Position numbers and translations under genes: made by a program. Positions 10,901-18,843 of a DNA stretch of 64,000 bases are shown here, in pieces. Location: the NCBI GenBank assembly GCA_902764915.1, contig CACWXY010000002.1, positions 62,001 through 126,000 of the forward strand, given 5' to 3'. Source of the stretch: an uncultured Eubacteriales bacterium (GTDB lineage: Bacteria; Bacillota; Clostridia; Christensenellales; Aristaeellaceae). A model generated the notes under the pieces. That model did not search any database. It was not told where the DNA came from and was given only the letters and a program-made list of their open reading frames with translations. The first letter of the stretch is position 1, and each line of letters starts with the position of its first letter.

Positions 10901-10922
10901 AGGAGCCTGCTCCTTCATTATA
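10901..10922 (-). promoter_or_regulatory. Promoter of ftsH copy 2 with a palindrome at +1
   Basis: Extended -10 TGCTATAAT on the minus strand (TATAAT at 10922-10917) without a good -35. A perfect inverted repeat AGGAGC-CT-GCTCCT (10901-10914) covers the expected transcription start and could be an operator. Confidence 0.55.
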
Positions 10923-10958
10923 GCACCATTTATGACCAGAGTTTGAACGTTTTTCTGC

Positions 10959-10987
10959 TTCACAGAAAAAAACCATATGCATACAAT
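10959..10987 (+). promoter_or_regulatory. Promoter of the candidate small RNA
   Basis: TTCACA (10959-10964), 17-base spacer, TACAAT (10982-10987). It matches the promoter at 11430-11460 in 24 of 31 positions, and the similarity continues about 12 bases upstream. Confidence 0.6.
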
Positions 10988-10993
10988 CCCGTG

Positions 10994-11149
10994 TTTTCTT
11001 CGTTCTGCATCAAAGAAAGGATAATCAGGCCGCACGGACATATCTGCCAGGCGATCTGTGGCCTTTTCATGGGCCTGCAGAGAGCAGAAAAAGCGCGGTG
11101 TACTCCGTTTGCCGGGATTGCGCCATTCAATGATGCCGGCAGTTTTTTT
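10994..11149 (+). ncRNA. Candidate small RNA of about 155 nt
   Basis: The 5' end is inferred from the promoter at 10959-10987. The 3' end is a rho-independent terminator: outer stem TGCCGG (11110-11115)/CCGGCA (11136-11141), inner stem ATTG/CAAT, then seven T (11143-11149). A further imperfect hairpin GGCC...GGCC lies near 11029-11064. No start codon with a ribosome binding site is seen inside. It does not match 6S, tmRNA, SRP or RNase P RNA by eye. Confidence 0.4.
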
Positions 11150-11429
11150 CGAAGGCCAGCCATGGCGCAGCCGAAATACTGCGTATATCCAGATGCAGCG
11201 GACTGCATGCATGCGCGGTCCGCCTGTTCTGCGCTGCATGCCAATTTTCACTGCACGGACAGCAGATCGAAGGCGCTGCCAAAGTCCGTTCCCCCTGCTG
11301 ACAGAGAAAGGAAAAAGTGCGCGGCATTGCAGCCATGTCGCCTGAAGAAAATAGATTCTGTGATCCGTTTCCCATCACTCTGTCATGCTCATACCGTCCT
11401 GGCTTTTCCGGATGTCTGCCGTTTCCTGC

Positions 11430-11458
11430 TTGACAGACAAAATCCATGCGCCTACAAT
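11430..11458 (+). promoter_or_regulatory. Promoter of the YczE-like gene
   Basis: Perfect TTGACA (11430-11435), 17-base spacer, TACAAT (11453-11458), about 25 bases before the start codon. Confidence 0.85.
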
Positions 11459-11482
11459 GCCACCCGTTTGGGGGTATGAAAT

Positions 11483-12118
11483 ATGCAGAAGCTTTTCAAG
11501 CAGTGGTTTGGGCGCACCCATATGCCGCTCCGTCTTGCGCTTCTTGTTTCCAGTGTCATCCTGATGGGCCTGTGTGTTGCCATGTTTGACACACTGCAGG
11601 TCGGTACCGATCCCTGCTCCAGTCTGAGCCTGGGCATCAGCCGGAAAATCGGCATTTCCTTCGGAACCATGCAGCTGGCCTTCAATGCACTTCTGATGAT
11701 CATCGTCATCTGCATTGACTGGCGCGGTCTGGGGCTGGGAACCCTGGCCAACATGGTACTCTGCGGGTATTCAGCGGACTTTTTCTTTCCCATCATCCGA
11801 AGCATACTGCCGCTGTCGCCTTCCCTGCCCCTGCGCATCGGCATTTTCCTGCCGACCATGGCGCTTTTTGTAACCGTTGTTGCCCTTTACCTGCTGGTGG
11901 ATCTGGGAAGCGCACCGTATGACGCCCTGCCGCTTCTGATCGCCCGGCACTATTTCCCCAGGCATATGCGTCTGGTGCGTGTTCTGTGGGACCTGGGCAT
12001 TGTATGCCTGAGCCTGTGCTTTCAGGGTTCGGTGGGTATCATGACACTCCTGTGCATTTTCTTCCTCGGCCCCGTCATCGGCTTCTTTACAGACCGTTTC
12101 GGTGCCTATTTCCGATAA
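11483..12118 (+). CDS. YczE/YitT-type integral membrane protein
   Basis: A 211-residue protein with about five hydrophobic segments (approx. 17-35, 60-80, 90-112, 116-137 and 165-200). The conserved pattern GTDPCSSLSLGISRKIGISFGTMQ in the first half and GSAPYDALPLLIA in the second are an internal repeat typical of the YczE/YyaS/YitT family. The function of this family is not established; it is usually called a membrane or transport protein. ATG at 11483 follows GGGGG at a spacing of about 9. It has a strong promoter just upstream and a terminator shared with oppF just downstream, so it is a single-gene unit. Confidence 0.85.
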   Translation: MQKLFKQWFGRTHMPLRLALLVSSVILMGLCVAMFDTLQVGTDPCSSLSLGISRKIGISFGTMQLAFNALLMIIVICIDWRGLGLGTLANMVLCGYSADFFFPIIRSILPLSPSLPLRIGIFLPTMALFVTVVALYLLVDLGSAPYDALPLLIARHYFPRHMRLVRVLWDLGIVCLSLCFQGSVGIMTLLCIFFLGPVIGFFTDRFGAYFR

Positions 12119-12127
12119 AAGACAGAA

Positions 12128-12146
12128 GGGACGGCCAAGCCGTCCC
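12128..12146. terminator. Bidirectional terminator, YczE-like gene and oppF
   Basis: GGGACGGC-CAA-GCCGTCCC, a perfect 8-bp stem between two convergent genes. The minus-strand side ends in TTCTGTCTTTT. Confidence 0.8.
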
Positions 12147-12151
12147 ATTTC

Positions 12152-13090
12152 TTATGTGCCATGCACTGTCTGTCCTGCCTGCAGGATTTCCTCGCGTGTG
12201 CCCAGCAGGTAATGTCCGTCCCCGATATCGCACCAGGCACGGTTCTGCTCCGGATGATGCGCCTGCGGGTCATAAACCTCCAGTACCTTGTTCCGCTCCA
12301 CAAGCGGGTTCGGCTGCGGGATCGCCGAAAGCAGCGCACGGGTGTACGGATGCAGCGGATGCCGGTAGAGCGCTTCCGTCGGTGCCATCTCCACAAACTT
12401 TCCCCGATGGATCACGGCAATGCGGTCGCAGATATAGCGCATCACGCTCAGGTCATGGCTGATGAACAGATAGGTAAGCCCCCGTTCTTTCTGCAGCTGA
12501 CTCATCAGGTTCAGCACCTGCGCCCGGATGGAGACATCCAGCGCCGAGATCGGTTCATCGGCAATGATGAACTCCGGGTTCATGACCAGTGCCCGCGCAA
12601 TCCCAATGCGCTGGCGCTGTCCGCCGGAAAACTCATGCGGAAACCGGCTGGCGAACTCAGGCAGAAGTCCCACATCCTGCAGCGCCTTGGATACCCTTGC
12701 GTCGATCTCTTCCTTTTTCAGGCCTCTTCCCTGCAGTCCTTCCGAGACAATATAGGCAATCTTCGCGCGCTCGTTCAGGCTTGCCATGGGATCCTGGAAG
12801 ATCATCTGGATTTTCTCAATGATTTCCCGGTCCAGCTGTCGGCTGATTCTTCCCGTGATCTCCTGTCCATGGAACTGAATCGAACCCGAATACGCCGGGT
12901 TCACCCGAATGATCGTCCTGCCGATCGTCGTTTTCCCGGACCCGGACTCGCCGACAATCCCGAAGGTTTCTCCGCGATAGACATCAAAGCTCACGCCCCG
13001 CACCGCTTCAAAGGGATGCCGCCGGGAGCCGAAGTGCACGTGCAGATCACGCACCTGCAGAAGAACCTCCTTCTTAGGATTTGGATTCAT
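12152..13090 (-). CDS. oppF: Oligopeptide ABC importer, ATP-binding protein OppF
   Basis: A 312-residue ATPase that powers peptide uptake together with OppD. It has Walker A GESGSGKTT (47-55), signature FSGGQRQRIG, Walker B FIIADEP and the C-terminal oligopeptide/dipeptide extension with the PHPYTRALLSAIP block. ATG at 13090 lies 8 bases after GGGAGGG and 17 bases inside the oppD 3' end, which implies translational coupling. The frame is open about 90 bases further upstream, but that part is inside oppD and carries no family similarity. It is the last gene of oppABCDF. Confidence 0.93.
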   Translation of the reverse strand: MNPNPKKEVLLQVRDLHVHFGSRRHPFEAVRGVSFDVYRGETFGIVGESGSGKTTIGRTIIRVNPAYSGSIQFHGQEITGRISRQLDREIIEKIQMIFQDPMASLNERAKIAYIVSEGLQGRGLKKEEIDARVSKALQDVGLLPEFASRFPHEFSGGQRQRIGIARALVMNPEFIIADEPISALDVSIRAQVLNLMSQLQKERGLTYLFISHDLSVMRYICDRIAVIHRGKFVEMAPTEALYRHPLHPYTRALLSAIPQPNPLVERNKVLEVYDPQAHHPEQNRAWCDIGDGHYLLGTREEILQAGQTVHGT

Positions 13091-14186
13091 CCGTCTTCCC
13101 TCCCAGTTCCTTGATTCGGTCCAGCACGCCGGGGCGTTCCATCTTCGGCGCTCTCGGATCCAGAAGCCATGTGCGGGCACGATGCGTCGGCGAAATCGAA
13201 AAATACGGCGGGCGCTCCCTGTGATCGATCATCAGCGCCTGTGGATTGCGCATGGCGAACGCATCACCGGTAATCTCCGTAAACAGGCTCGGCGGCGTAC
13301 CCCGGATGGTAAAGAGCTCCTCGCCCCTCTCGCCCAGCTGCGGCAGGGAGGACAGCAGTGCCCAGGTATAGGGATGCCGGGGATCAAAGAAGATCTCCTC
13401 CGATGTCCCCACTTCCACAATATCCCCCGCATACATGACCGCCACGCGGTCCGCAATGTTGGCCACCACGCCCAGGTCATGGGTTATGAACAGGATGGTC
13501 AGACGATACTTGTCCTTCAGCTGATGCAGAAGGGACAGCACCTGTGCCTGTACCGTCACATCCAGTGCGGTGGTCGGCTCGTCGCAGATCAGGATCTTGG
13601 GCTGACAGGCAATGGCAATGGCAATCACAATCCGCTGCCGCTGCCCGCCGGAGAGTTCATGCGGGTACTGCCGGTAGCGCTCCTGCGGATGATCGATCTG
13701 TACATCCTCCAGGATCCGTATGGTTTCATCGTACGCCATCTGCCCTTTCATCCCGTGATGCAGCAGCAGGGCTTCCGATATCTGCGCACCAATGCGCTTG
13801 AGCGGGTTCAGACTGGTCATGGGATCCTGGGGAATCATGCAGATCTCGCTGCCTCGGATCCGCAGCCAGTCCTTGTTACGGCTCGGGATCCGGGTCAGTT
13901 CCACATAGGCGCGGCCTTCCTCGTCCATGCCGCCTTCCGGTGTGGAGCGCAGCTTGTCCCCCATGCCGTAGTAGCGTATGCTGCCTCCGGTGATTTCACC
14001 GTTGGCATCCAGAAGCCCGATGAAATTCTTGTTCAGCACGGACTTTCCGGAGCCGGACTCCCCGACGATCGCCAGCGACTCACCCTCCGCCACGTCCAGA
14101 GATACCCCGCGCAGTGCGTGGAGGGTCTTGCCGCGCAGATGAAAATCCACGCACAGGTCAGTGACCGACAGAATCGTGTCTTTCAT
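13074..14186 (-). CDS. oppD: Oligopeptide ABC importer, ATP-binding protein OppD
   Basis: A 370-residue ATPase, partner of OppF. Walker A is GESGSGKS, the signature LSGGQRQRIV, Walker B LICDEPTTALD, and the C-terminal HPYTWALLSSLPQ and RGTPPSL blocks are those of peptide importers. An insert of about 20 residues after Walker A (DKLRSTPEGGMDEEGRAYVE region) is somewhat longer than usual. ATG at 14186 follows GAGGAGGGG; an upstream GTG overlaps the oppC stop codon and covers the ribosome binding site, so I reject it. Confidence 0.93.
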   Translation of the reverse strand: MKDTILSVTDLCVDFHLRGKTLHALRGVSLDVAEGESLAIVGESGSGKSVLNKNFIGLLDANGEITGGSIRYYGMGDKLRSTPEGGMDEEGRAYVELTRIPSRNKDWLRIRGSEICMIPQDPMTSLNPLKRIGAQISEALLLHHGMKGQMAYDETIRILEDVQIDHPQERYRQYPHELSGGQRQRIVIAIAIACQPKILICDEPTTALDVTVQAQVLSLLHQLKDKYRLTILFITHDLGVVANIADRVAVMYAGDIVEVGTSEEIFFDPRHPYTWALLSSLPQLGERGEELFTIRGTPPSLFTEITGDAFAMRNPQALMIDHRERPPYFSISPTHRARTWLLDPRAPKMERPGVLDRIKELGGKTDESKS

Positions 14187-14197
14187 GACGCCCCTCC

Positions 14198-15199
14198 TCA
14201 CATGTGATTCTTGGGATCTGCCGCATCCGAGAACGCGTTGCCCACAATATAGAAGGATACCGTAACAACCGAGAGAATAATCGTCGGATAGATCAGCTGA
14301 TACCGCAGGTTCGGGCTCATCATCAGTTTTCTGCCCTCATTGATCAGATTACCCAGGGACGGAATACTGGCAGGAAGCCCCAGACCGATGTAGGTAATGA
14401 ACACCTCACTGCCGATGGCCCCGGGAATGGACAGCGCCATGCGCAGCATGATCACGGAGACCAGGTACGGCAGAAGATTACGCGTAATCACCCGCCACGT
14501 CCCCGCACCCAGGCACCGGGAGGCCACATTGTAGTCCCGGTCGCGTATGATCAGCACCTGATTGCGCACAAACCGGGCCATGCCAATCCAGCCGGTCACC
14601 GAGAGTGCAAAGATAATGGTGCCCATGCCGGGCTTGAGGATAAAGGAAACCAGGATCAGGATAATGGTGGTGGGAATATTGTCCAGTACGTTGTAGATCT
14701 CCGTAAACAGGAAATCCAGCTGTCGCACATAGCCCCACAGAACACCCATGACAATCCCCACCAGCGCCTCAATCAGCGCTACGCTGATTCCGATGAACAG
14801 CGAATTCCTGGTGCCGGCCCAGAGCCGGGCCCACAGGTCCTGACCGATGGAATTGGTGCCCATCAGGTGCTCGGACGAAGGCTGCTTGTTTTTCAGGGGA
14901 AGCCCGTTGCTGCCGTTGGTAACCAGGTTCGGATCATATTGGTTCGGGAGCAGCGGCTGGATAAAGGTGAAAAGCACAATCAGCAGCATCAGGCACAGAA
15001 GAATCATGGCCAGACGGTTGTGTCGGAACGCGCGCAGTGTGGAGCGCCAGTAGGAATAATTGCTCTCTCCCGTGGACTCCGCAGCGCGCTCGTCAAAGGG
15101 TGCCACCGAAAAGAGCACTGATTCCTCCAGGTCCTGTGTCAGTGCCTGGGAAGCATGTGCTTCCGCCTCGGCAATCTTGGCATGCATGAGCCTTGCCAT
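14198..15199 (-). CDS. oppC: Oligopeptide ABC importer, permease OppC
   Basis: A 333-residue inner-membrane permease. After a cytoplasmic N-terminal stretch of about 65 residues comes a first hydrophobic segment (LAMILLCLMLLIVLFTFI) and then five more in the transport domain. The EAA-type loop reads YNVASRCLGAGTWRVITRNLLP. ATG at 15199 follows GGGAGGTGA at 9 bases; a GTG 12 bases upstream lies in that site. It is separated from oppB by one base. Confidence 0.92.
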   Translation of the reverse strand: MARLMHAKIAEAEAHASQALTQDLEESVLFSVAPFDERAAESTGESNYSYWRSTLRAFRHNRLAMILLCLMLLIVLFTFIQPLLPNQYDPNLVTNGSNGLPLKNKQPSSEHLMGTNSIGQDLWARLWAGTRNSLFIGISVALIEALVGIVMGVLWGYVRQLDFLFTEIYNVLDNIPTTIILILVSFILKPGMGTIIFALSVTGWIGMARFVRNQVLIIRDRDYNVASRCLGAGTWRVITRNLLPYLVSVIMLRMALSIPGAIGSEVFITYIGLGLPASIPSLGNLINEGRKLMMSPNLRYQLIYPTIILSVVTVSFYIVGNAFSDAADPKNHM

Positions 15200-15200
15200 C

Positions 15201-16142
15201 TTATCGGTCACCTCCCTTTTTCGAAAAACTGATTCGCGGATCCAGGAATACCATCAGCAGATCGCCCAACAGCAGACCGATAACACCCACGGAGGCATAG
15301 AGCAGCACAATTGCCTGAATCATGGCATTGTCCTGCCGCTTGATCACGTCCACCAGAAGCCCGCCCATGCCCGGGATCGAGTAGAGCGACTCAATGTAGA
15401 TGGACCCGATGACCGTGTTCAGGAAAGAGGTGGGCAGGTACTGGGCCATGGGCACGAACGCATTGCGGAAAATATGCCGGAACATGATCCGGTTTTCCCC
15501 GCATCCCTTGATCCGTGCCAGCATTACATAGTCCTTGTTGCTCTCATCCACCATATAGCGCCGCAGCCACATGGCGTAATAGGCAATATTGCCCAGTGCC
15601 ATGGAAACCACCGGCAGAATCATGGTCTCCGGCCGTGAGGCGTCATAGAGCATGCTCACATGCAGAAGGTCCGTGCCATAGATCTGAATGAAGAGATAGT
15701 AGACCGCAGCCGGCACTGCTTCGATCAGCACAATAAAGCCCGTGCCTATATGGTCAAACAGTCCGTTCTTGTGCCGCGCCATCATGGTGCCCATGGGCAG
15801 GCCGACGATCATGGACAGGAGCAGGGAAAAAACGCCCAGGCGCACGGACACGGGAATCTTAGGCCCCAGGATCTCCGTCACCGGAACATTCGTCCGATAG
15901 ATCCGCGATATTCCCAGATTGCCGTGCAGCAGATCGCCGAAAAAGGACAGAAGCTGTGCGATCAGGGGCCGGTCCATGCCCATCTGATGCAGCCCGTTCT
16001 GGATCTGTTCCTCCGAAAGCTTCTCAAAGTTCGGGAAATATCCGTCAATCGGCATCTGACGCACCAGCACAAAGACAATGGACAGAATGACCATCAGCGT
16101 CAGCACCGACCGCAGGAGACGTTTCGCAAGATATTTAGCCAC
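15201..16142 (-). CDS. oppB: Oligopeptide ABC importer, permease OppB
   Basis: A 313-residue permease that pairs with OppC to form the channel. It starts with the usual MAKYLAKRLLRSVLTLMVILSI-type first membrane segment and has about six membrane segments. The EAA loop is KDYVMLARIKGCGENRIMFRHIFRNA. The start is GTG at 16142 behind GAGGGA. It lies 108 bases after oppA, with a stem-loop in the gap, which is common where the binding protein must be made in excess. Confidence 0.92.
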   Translation of the reverse strand: MAKYLAKRLLRSVLTLMVILSIVFVLVRQMPIDGYFPNFEKLSEEQIQNGLHQMGMDRPLIAQLLSFFGDLLHGNLGISRIYRTNVPVTEILGPKIPVSVRLGVFSLLLSMIVGLPMGTMMARHKNGLFDHIGTGFIVLIEAVPAAVYYLFIQIYGTDLLHVSMLYDASRPETMILPVVSMALGNIAYYAMWLRRYMVDESNKDYVMLARIKGCGENRIMFRHIFRNAFVPMAQYLPTSFLNTVIGSIYIESLYSIPGMGGLLVDVIKRQDNAMIQAIVLLYASVGVIGLLLGDLLMVFLDPRISFSKKGGDR

Positions 16143-16167
16143 AGTTTATTCCCTCGTTCCAAGGCTG

Positions 16168-16193
16168 TTTCCGTAAGCATATAGATACGGAAA
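16168..16193 (-). other. Stem-loop between oppA and oppB
   Basis: TTTCCGTA (16168-16175) and TACGGAAA (16186-16193) form an 8-bp stem with a 10-base loop in the 108-base gap. There is no T run, so it is more likely an RNA-stabilising or processing element for oppA mRNA than a terminator. Confidence 0.5.
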
Positions 16194-16250
16194 GGAGAAG
16201 CCTGTCCCCAGACTTCCCCCTGTCGCCAAGTTCGTTTGTATGCTTGTGTA

Positions 16251-18086
16251 TCAGTTGCCGGTTGCTTCCAGCCATGCCTTTTCCGCTTCCGCATATGCTT
16301 CAGCGGTAAAGAAGTCATCGTACACCTTCTGGCCCTTGTAGCGCAGCGCGCATACGCCGCAAGGCGCATAGGCCGCTTCAAAGACATTCAGCTTGGTCAC
16401 CTGATAATCCCGCACGGATACGCGGAACGGGACCACGATGGCATGATTGATCAGAAGCGCTTCCGCCTCGGCGAACGCCTGATAGCGGCTGGCAGTGGAA
16501 TCGCTGATGGCCTTCGCTTCCGCAACCTTGGCATAATAATCCGTCATCAGCGCCTTGGTCTCGGCAAAGTCCGCGTCCAGCATCTTGTCCATCTTGTTGT
16601 AAGTGTTGCCGGTGTGCAGTCCGCTCTCGCGGTCAATGCGCTCCGCAAAGGGATCCGTCCAGGTCTGGGGATCCTCATAGTCGGCACCATAGTTGCAGCG
16701 CATGAAGCTGTACATGCCCGCACGGCGGGTCTTGCTCAGGAAGGAATCGGACGGTCCGGCATACGGGATAATATCCACATAGTCCGCACCCAGGAGGCCT
16801 TCCATCTGCTGCTCAAGAAGAATGGTCTGGTTTTCCCAGTCCGTATCATCGCTGCGGTAGGTCACCAGCATCTTCACCGGGAAAGTAGCGCCGGCCGCGG
16901 TCAGCTCTTCCATCGCCTTTGCCTTGTATTCCAGCGCCTTCTCTTCGTTGAAGTAGTTATCCTCAATCTCGTCAAAGGCAGCCAGCTTGGTGAAGTCCGT
17001 GCCGTCCACAGAGGTAAAGGTGGCGGGCGTCACGGCATTCTGCATGATGCTGGCGGGATCGTCCGGTTCCTCGGCGCGCATGATGTAATCGCGGTTCAGC
17101 GCGCTCATGATGGAGTGGCGGAAGTTCTCATTGTTCACGGCGATCAGCCAGTTTTCGGGGCCGTACTCGGCATCGTACTGGGGATCGAAGTTGAAAGCGT
17201 AGAAGTAGCTGTAGTCCGTATGCATGCGGGAGCGCGTAATGATGTCCGGGTTCGTGGCTTTCCACTCATCGAGAATGTCGGTGGAAAGTCCGGCGCTGTC
17301 GACTTCGCCGCGCTGGGCCAGCAGCGGTGCGGTAGTGGCGGATTCAGAGTTGTAGCGCTGCTCGATGCGCTCGATGTAGACATGCTCTGCATCCCAGTAG
17401 TTCGGGTTCTTCACATACACATGCCGGCCCTGGGGCTCATACTCGCTCATCAGATAGGCACCGTTGAAGTACATCTTTTCATTGGATGTGGCGAAATCCG
17501 CGCCCAGTTCCTCCAGCAGCGGACCGTAGGCGGGCAGGAAGCAGCCGTAGGTCAGGCAGGAAAGGAAATAGGGTGTGGGCTGTGCGAGCGTAAATACCAG
17601 TGTCAGCGCATCTTCTGCCTTTACGCCGACCTCGGCAAAATCGGTGACGTCTCCGTTGAAGTAGGCATCCCCATTGACGATATTCGCAGCGTCCACCATG
17701 TATTCCACGCTGGAGTCATACTCGGCGGTCAGCACATATTTCAGCGCGTCCACGAAGTCCTGGGCGGTCACGTCCGCGACTTCATTGCCGGCATAGTCAT
17801 ACCACTTCTGGCCGTCGCGCAGATGGAATGTCCAGGTCAGTTCATCCTCGGACACTTCCCAGCTCTCTGCCAGCGCAGGTACGATATTGCCCGCCGTGTC
17901 ATACTCGATCAGCGTATCCACGGTATTGGCACCTGTAGTCATATCCCATGTAGTGGAAGTGATCAGATAATTGAGGGTGCTGACTTCACTGCCATACAGT
18001 GTGCGGAATGTCGTACTTTCGGCCAGGGAAGGTACGCATGCAACCATCAGCATCAGGCACAGCATCAATGCGACCATCTTTCTCAT
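16251..18086 (-). CDS. oppA: Peptide-binding protein of the Opp importer (SBP family 5)
   Basis: A 611-residue extracytoplasmic binding protein. Family 5 features include the N-terminal LYGSEVSTLNYLI region, NIVPALAESWEVSEDELTWTFHLRDGQKW (about 70-98), and the C-terminal ADYEDPQTW segment. The signal sequence contains one Cys (LMVAC), a poor lipobox. A normal cleavage after SLA is as likely, so it is unclear whether the protein is lipid-anchored. ATG at 18086 follows GGGAGG. It is first in oppABCDF, under a strong promoter with a palindrome in the leader. Confidence 0.93.
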   Translation of the reverse strand: MRKMVALMLCLMLMVACVPSLAESTTFRTLYGSEVSTLNYLITSTTWDMTTGANTVDTLIEYDTAGNIVPALAESWEVSEDELTWTFHLRDGQKWYDYAGNEVADVTAQDFVDALKYVLTAEYDSSVEYMVDAANIVNGDAYFNGDVTDFAEVGVKAEDALTLVFTLAQPTPYFLSCLTYGCFLPAYGPLLEELGADFATSNEKMYFNGAYLMSEYEPQGRHVYVKNPNYWDAEHVYIERIEQRYNSESATTAPLLAQRGEVDSAGLSTDILDEWKATNPDIITRSRMHTDYSYFYAFNFDPQYDAEYGPENWLIAVNNENFRHSIMSALNRDYIMRAEEPDDPASIMQNAVTPATFTSVDGTDFTKLAAFDEIEDNYFNEEKALEYKAKAMEELTAAGATFPVKMLVTYRSDDTDWENQTILLEQQMEGLLGADYVDIIPYAGPSDSFLSKTRRAGMYSFMRCNYGADYEDPQTWTDPFAERIDRESGLHTGNTYNKMDKMLDADFAETKALMTDYYAKVAEAKAISDSTASRYQAFAEAEALLINHAIVVPFRVSVRDYQVTKLNVFEAAYAPCGVCALRYKGQKVYDDFFTAEAYAEAEKAWLEATGN

Positions 18087-18122
18087 AGGTAATAGCCTCC
18101 CATCTATATGTATTCTCCGGTT

Positions 18123-18139
18123 TCCCGTCTATTACGGGA
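18123..18139 (-). promoter_or_regulatory. Inverted repeat in the oppA leader
   Basis: TCCCGT-CTATT-ACGGGA, a perfect 6-bp inverted repeat about 7-23 bases after the expected start of transcription. It may be an operator or a leader hairpin. Confidence 0.4.
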
Positions 18140-18152
18140 TTCCATGTCACAG

Positions 18153-18181
18153 AGCATAGAAAAAACCGTATCTGTTGTCAA
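18153..18181 (-). promoter_or_regulatory. Promoter of oppABCDF
   Basis: On the minus strand, perfect TTGACA (18181-18176), 17-base spacer, TATGCT (18158-18153). Confidence 0.8.
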
Positions 18182-18238
18182 GCGCGATACTGCACTTCTC
18201 ATGTTCTCATTCTGCATGCACAAGGTTGTGCCGCAGAA

Positions 18239-18274
18239 AAAGACGGCATAATCTGCAAGAATCATGCCGTCTTT
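18239..18274 (-). terminator. Terminator of the cupin gene
   Basis: AAAGACGGCAT/ATGCCGTCTTT, an 11-bp stem with a 14-base loop; on the minus strand it ends in five T. It lies between the cupin gene and the oppA promoter. Confidence 0.8.
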
Positions 18275-18321
18275 CTGCAGTTCGGGACCGACTTCGGTCT
18301 TTTCAGGGCGTTGTCGCGGAA

Positions 18322-18654
18322 TTACAGAAAATCATCCCGCTGCGGCGTAAAGACATCCAGCAGCTTTCCCGGCTCCACGCATACAGTGCCGTGCATTTTT
18401 CCGCCCGGCACAATAATGGAATCCCCGGCGTGCATTTCCACAGTCTCGTCCTCCACCGTATAGCGGAACACGCCGCTGAGCACATAGGAGCACTGCACAT
18501 GGGGATGCGAATGCATGGCGCCTTCCGCGCCGGCCTCAAAGGAAACCTCCACCACCATCAGCGGCTTGTCATGAGCCAGCACCCGGCGATGGGTACCGCC
18601 TCCCAGATCCTGCAAAACCGTATCCGCATGGGACTGAAAACAGGCCTTTGTCAT
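18322..18654 (-). CDS. Small single-domain cupin protein
   Basis: A 110-residue beta-barrel protein. Cupin motif 1 is GAEGAMHSHPHVQCSYVLSG (43-61ff., with H48 and H50 as likely metal ligands). Motif 2 is GDSIIVPGGKMHG (77-89, with H88). The usual Glu of motif 1 is replaced. Such proteins bind metals or small sugars and often have unknown substrates. ATG at 18654 lies behind AAGAAGG; an extended -10 (TGGTATAAT) lies near 18691. It is monocistronic, divergent from serC and followed by its own terminator. Confidence 0.85.
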   Translation of the reverse strand: MTKACFQSHADTVLQDLGGGTHRRVLAHDKPLMVVEVSFEAGAEGAMHSHPHVQCSYVLSGVFRYTVEDETVEMHAGDSIIVPGGKMHGTVCVEPGKLLDVFTPQRDDFL

Positions 18655-18776
18655 GATTCTGCCTTCTTTCATGTAAAGAGTATGTCGCATTATACCACAA
18701 TTCCTTCCAAAGCGCACAAAAGCAGCTGTATCCTATTGTTTTCCTTTTGTATCCCATCTCTCGGTGCATGGAAATA

Positions 18777-18785
18777 TGCTATACT
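18777..18785 (+). promoter_or_regulatory. Extended -10 promoter of serCA
   Basis: TGCTATACT, about 60 bases before the serC start. No matching -35 at 16-18 bases. Confidence 0.5.
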
Positions 18786-18843
18786 ACGCATATCCGAACT
18801 ATTTTGGTCCGGATGAAGAAAACGAACGGAGTTGAATTGTGGG

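Larger units (their letters stand above)
10869..11482. other. Spacer between ftsH copy 2 and the YczE-like gene
   Basis: No convincing protein gene: possible frames have Cys/Arg/Ser-rich composition and no ribosome binding sites. It holds the ftsH promoter, a promoter-plus-terminator pair that frames a candidate small RNA (10959-11149) and the YczE-like gene's promoter (11430-11458). I see nothing in 11150-11429. Confidence 0.6.

Noticed and set aside
9114-10946. 610-codon open frame on the plus strand opposite ftsH copy 2
   Set aside because: Same antisense effect; a similar frame exists opposite ftsH copy 1 (3312-4961), which shows that it comes from the ftsH coding pattern.
10994-11149. 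6S RNA, SRP RNA, RNase P RNA or tmRNA
   Set aside because: None of the conserved cores (for example the SRP GGAAGCAGC loop or RNase P GAGGAAAGTCC) are found here or in the other spacers.
16236-18092. 618-codon open frame opposite oppA
   Set aside because: Antisense shadow of oppA without a start site; composition is His/Val/Gly-rich and not protein-like.
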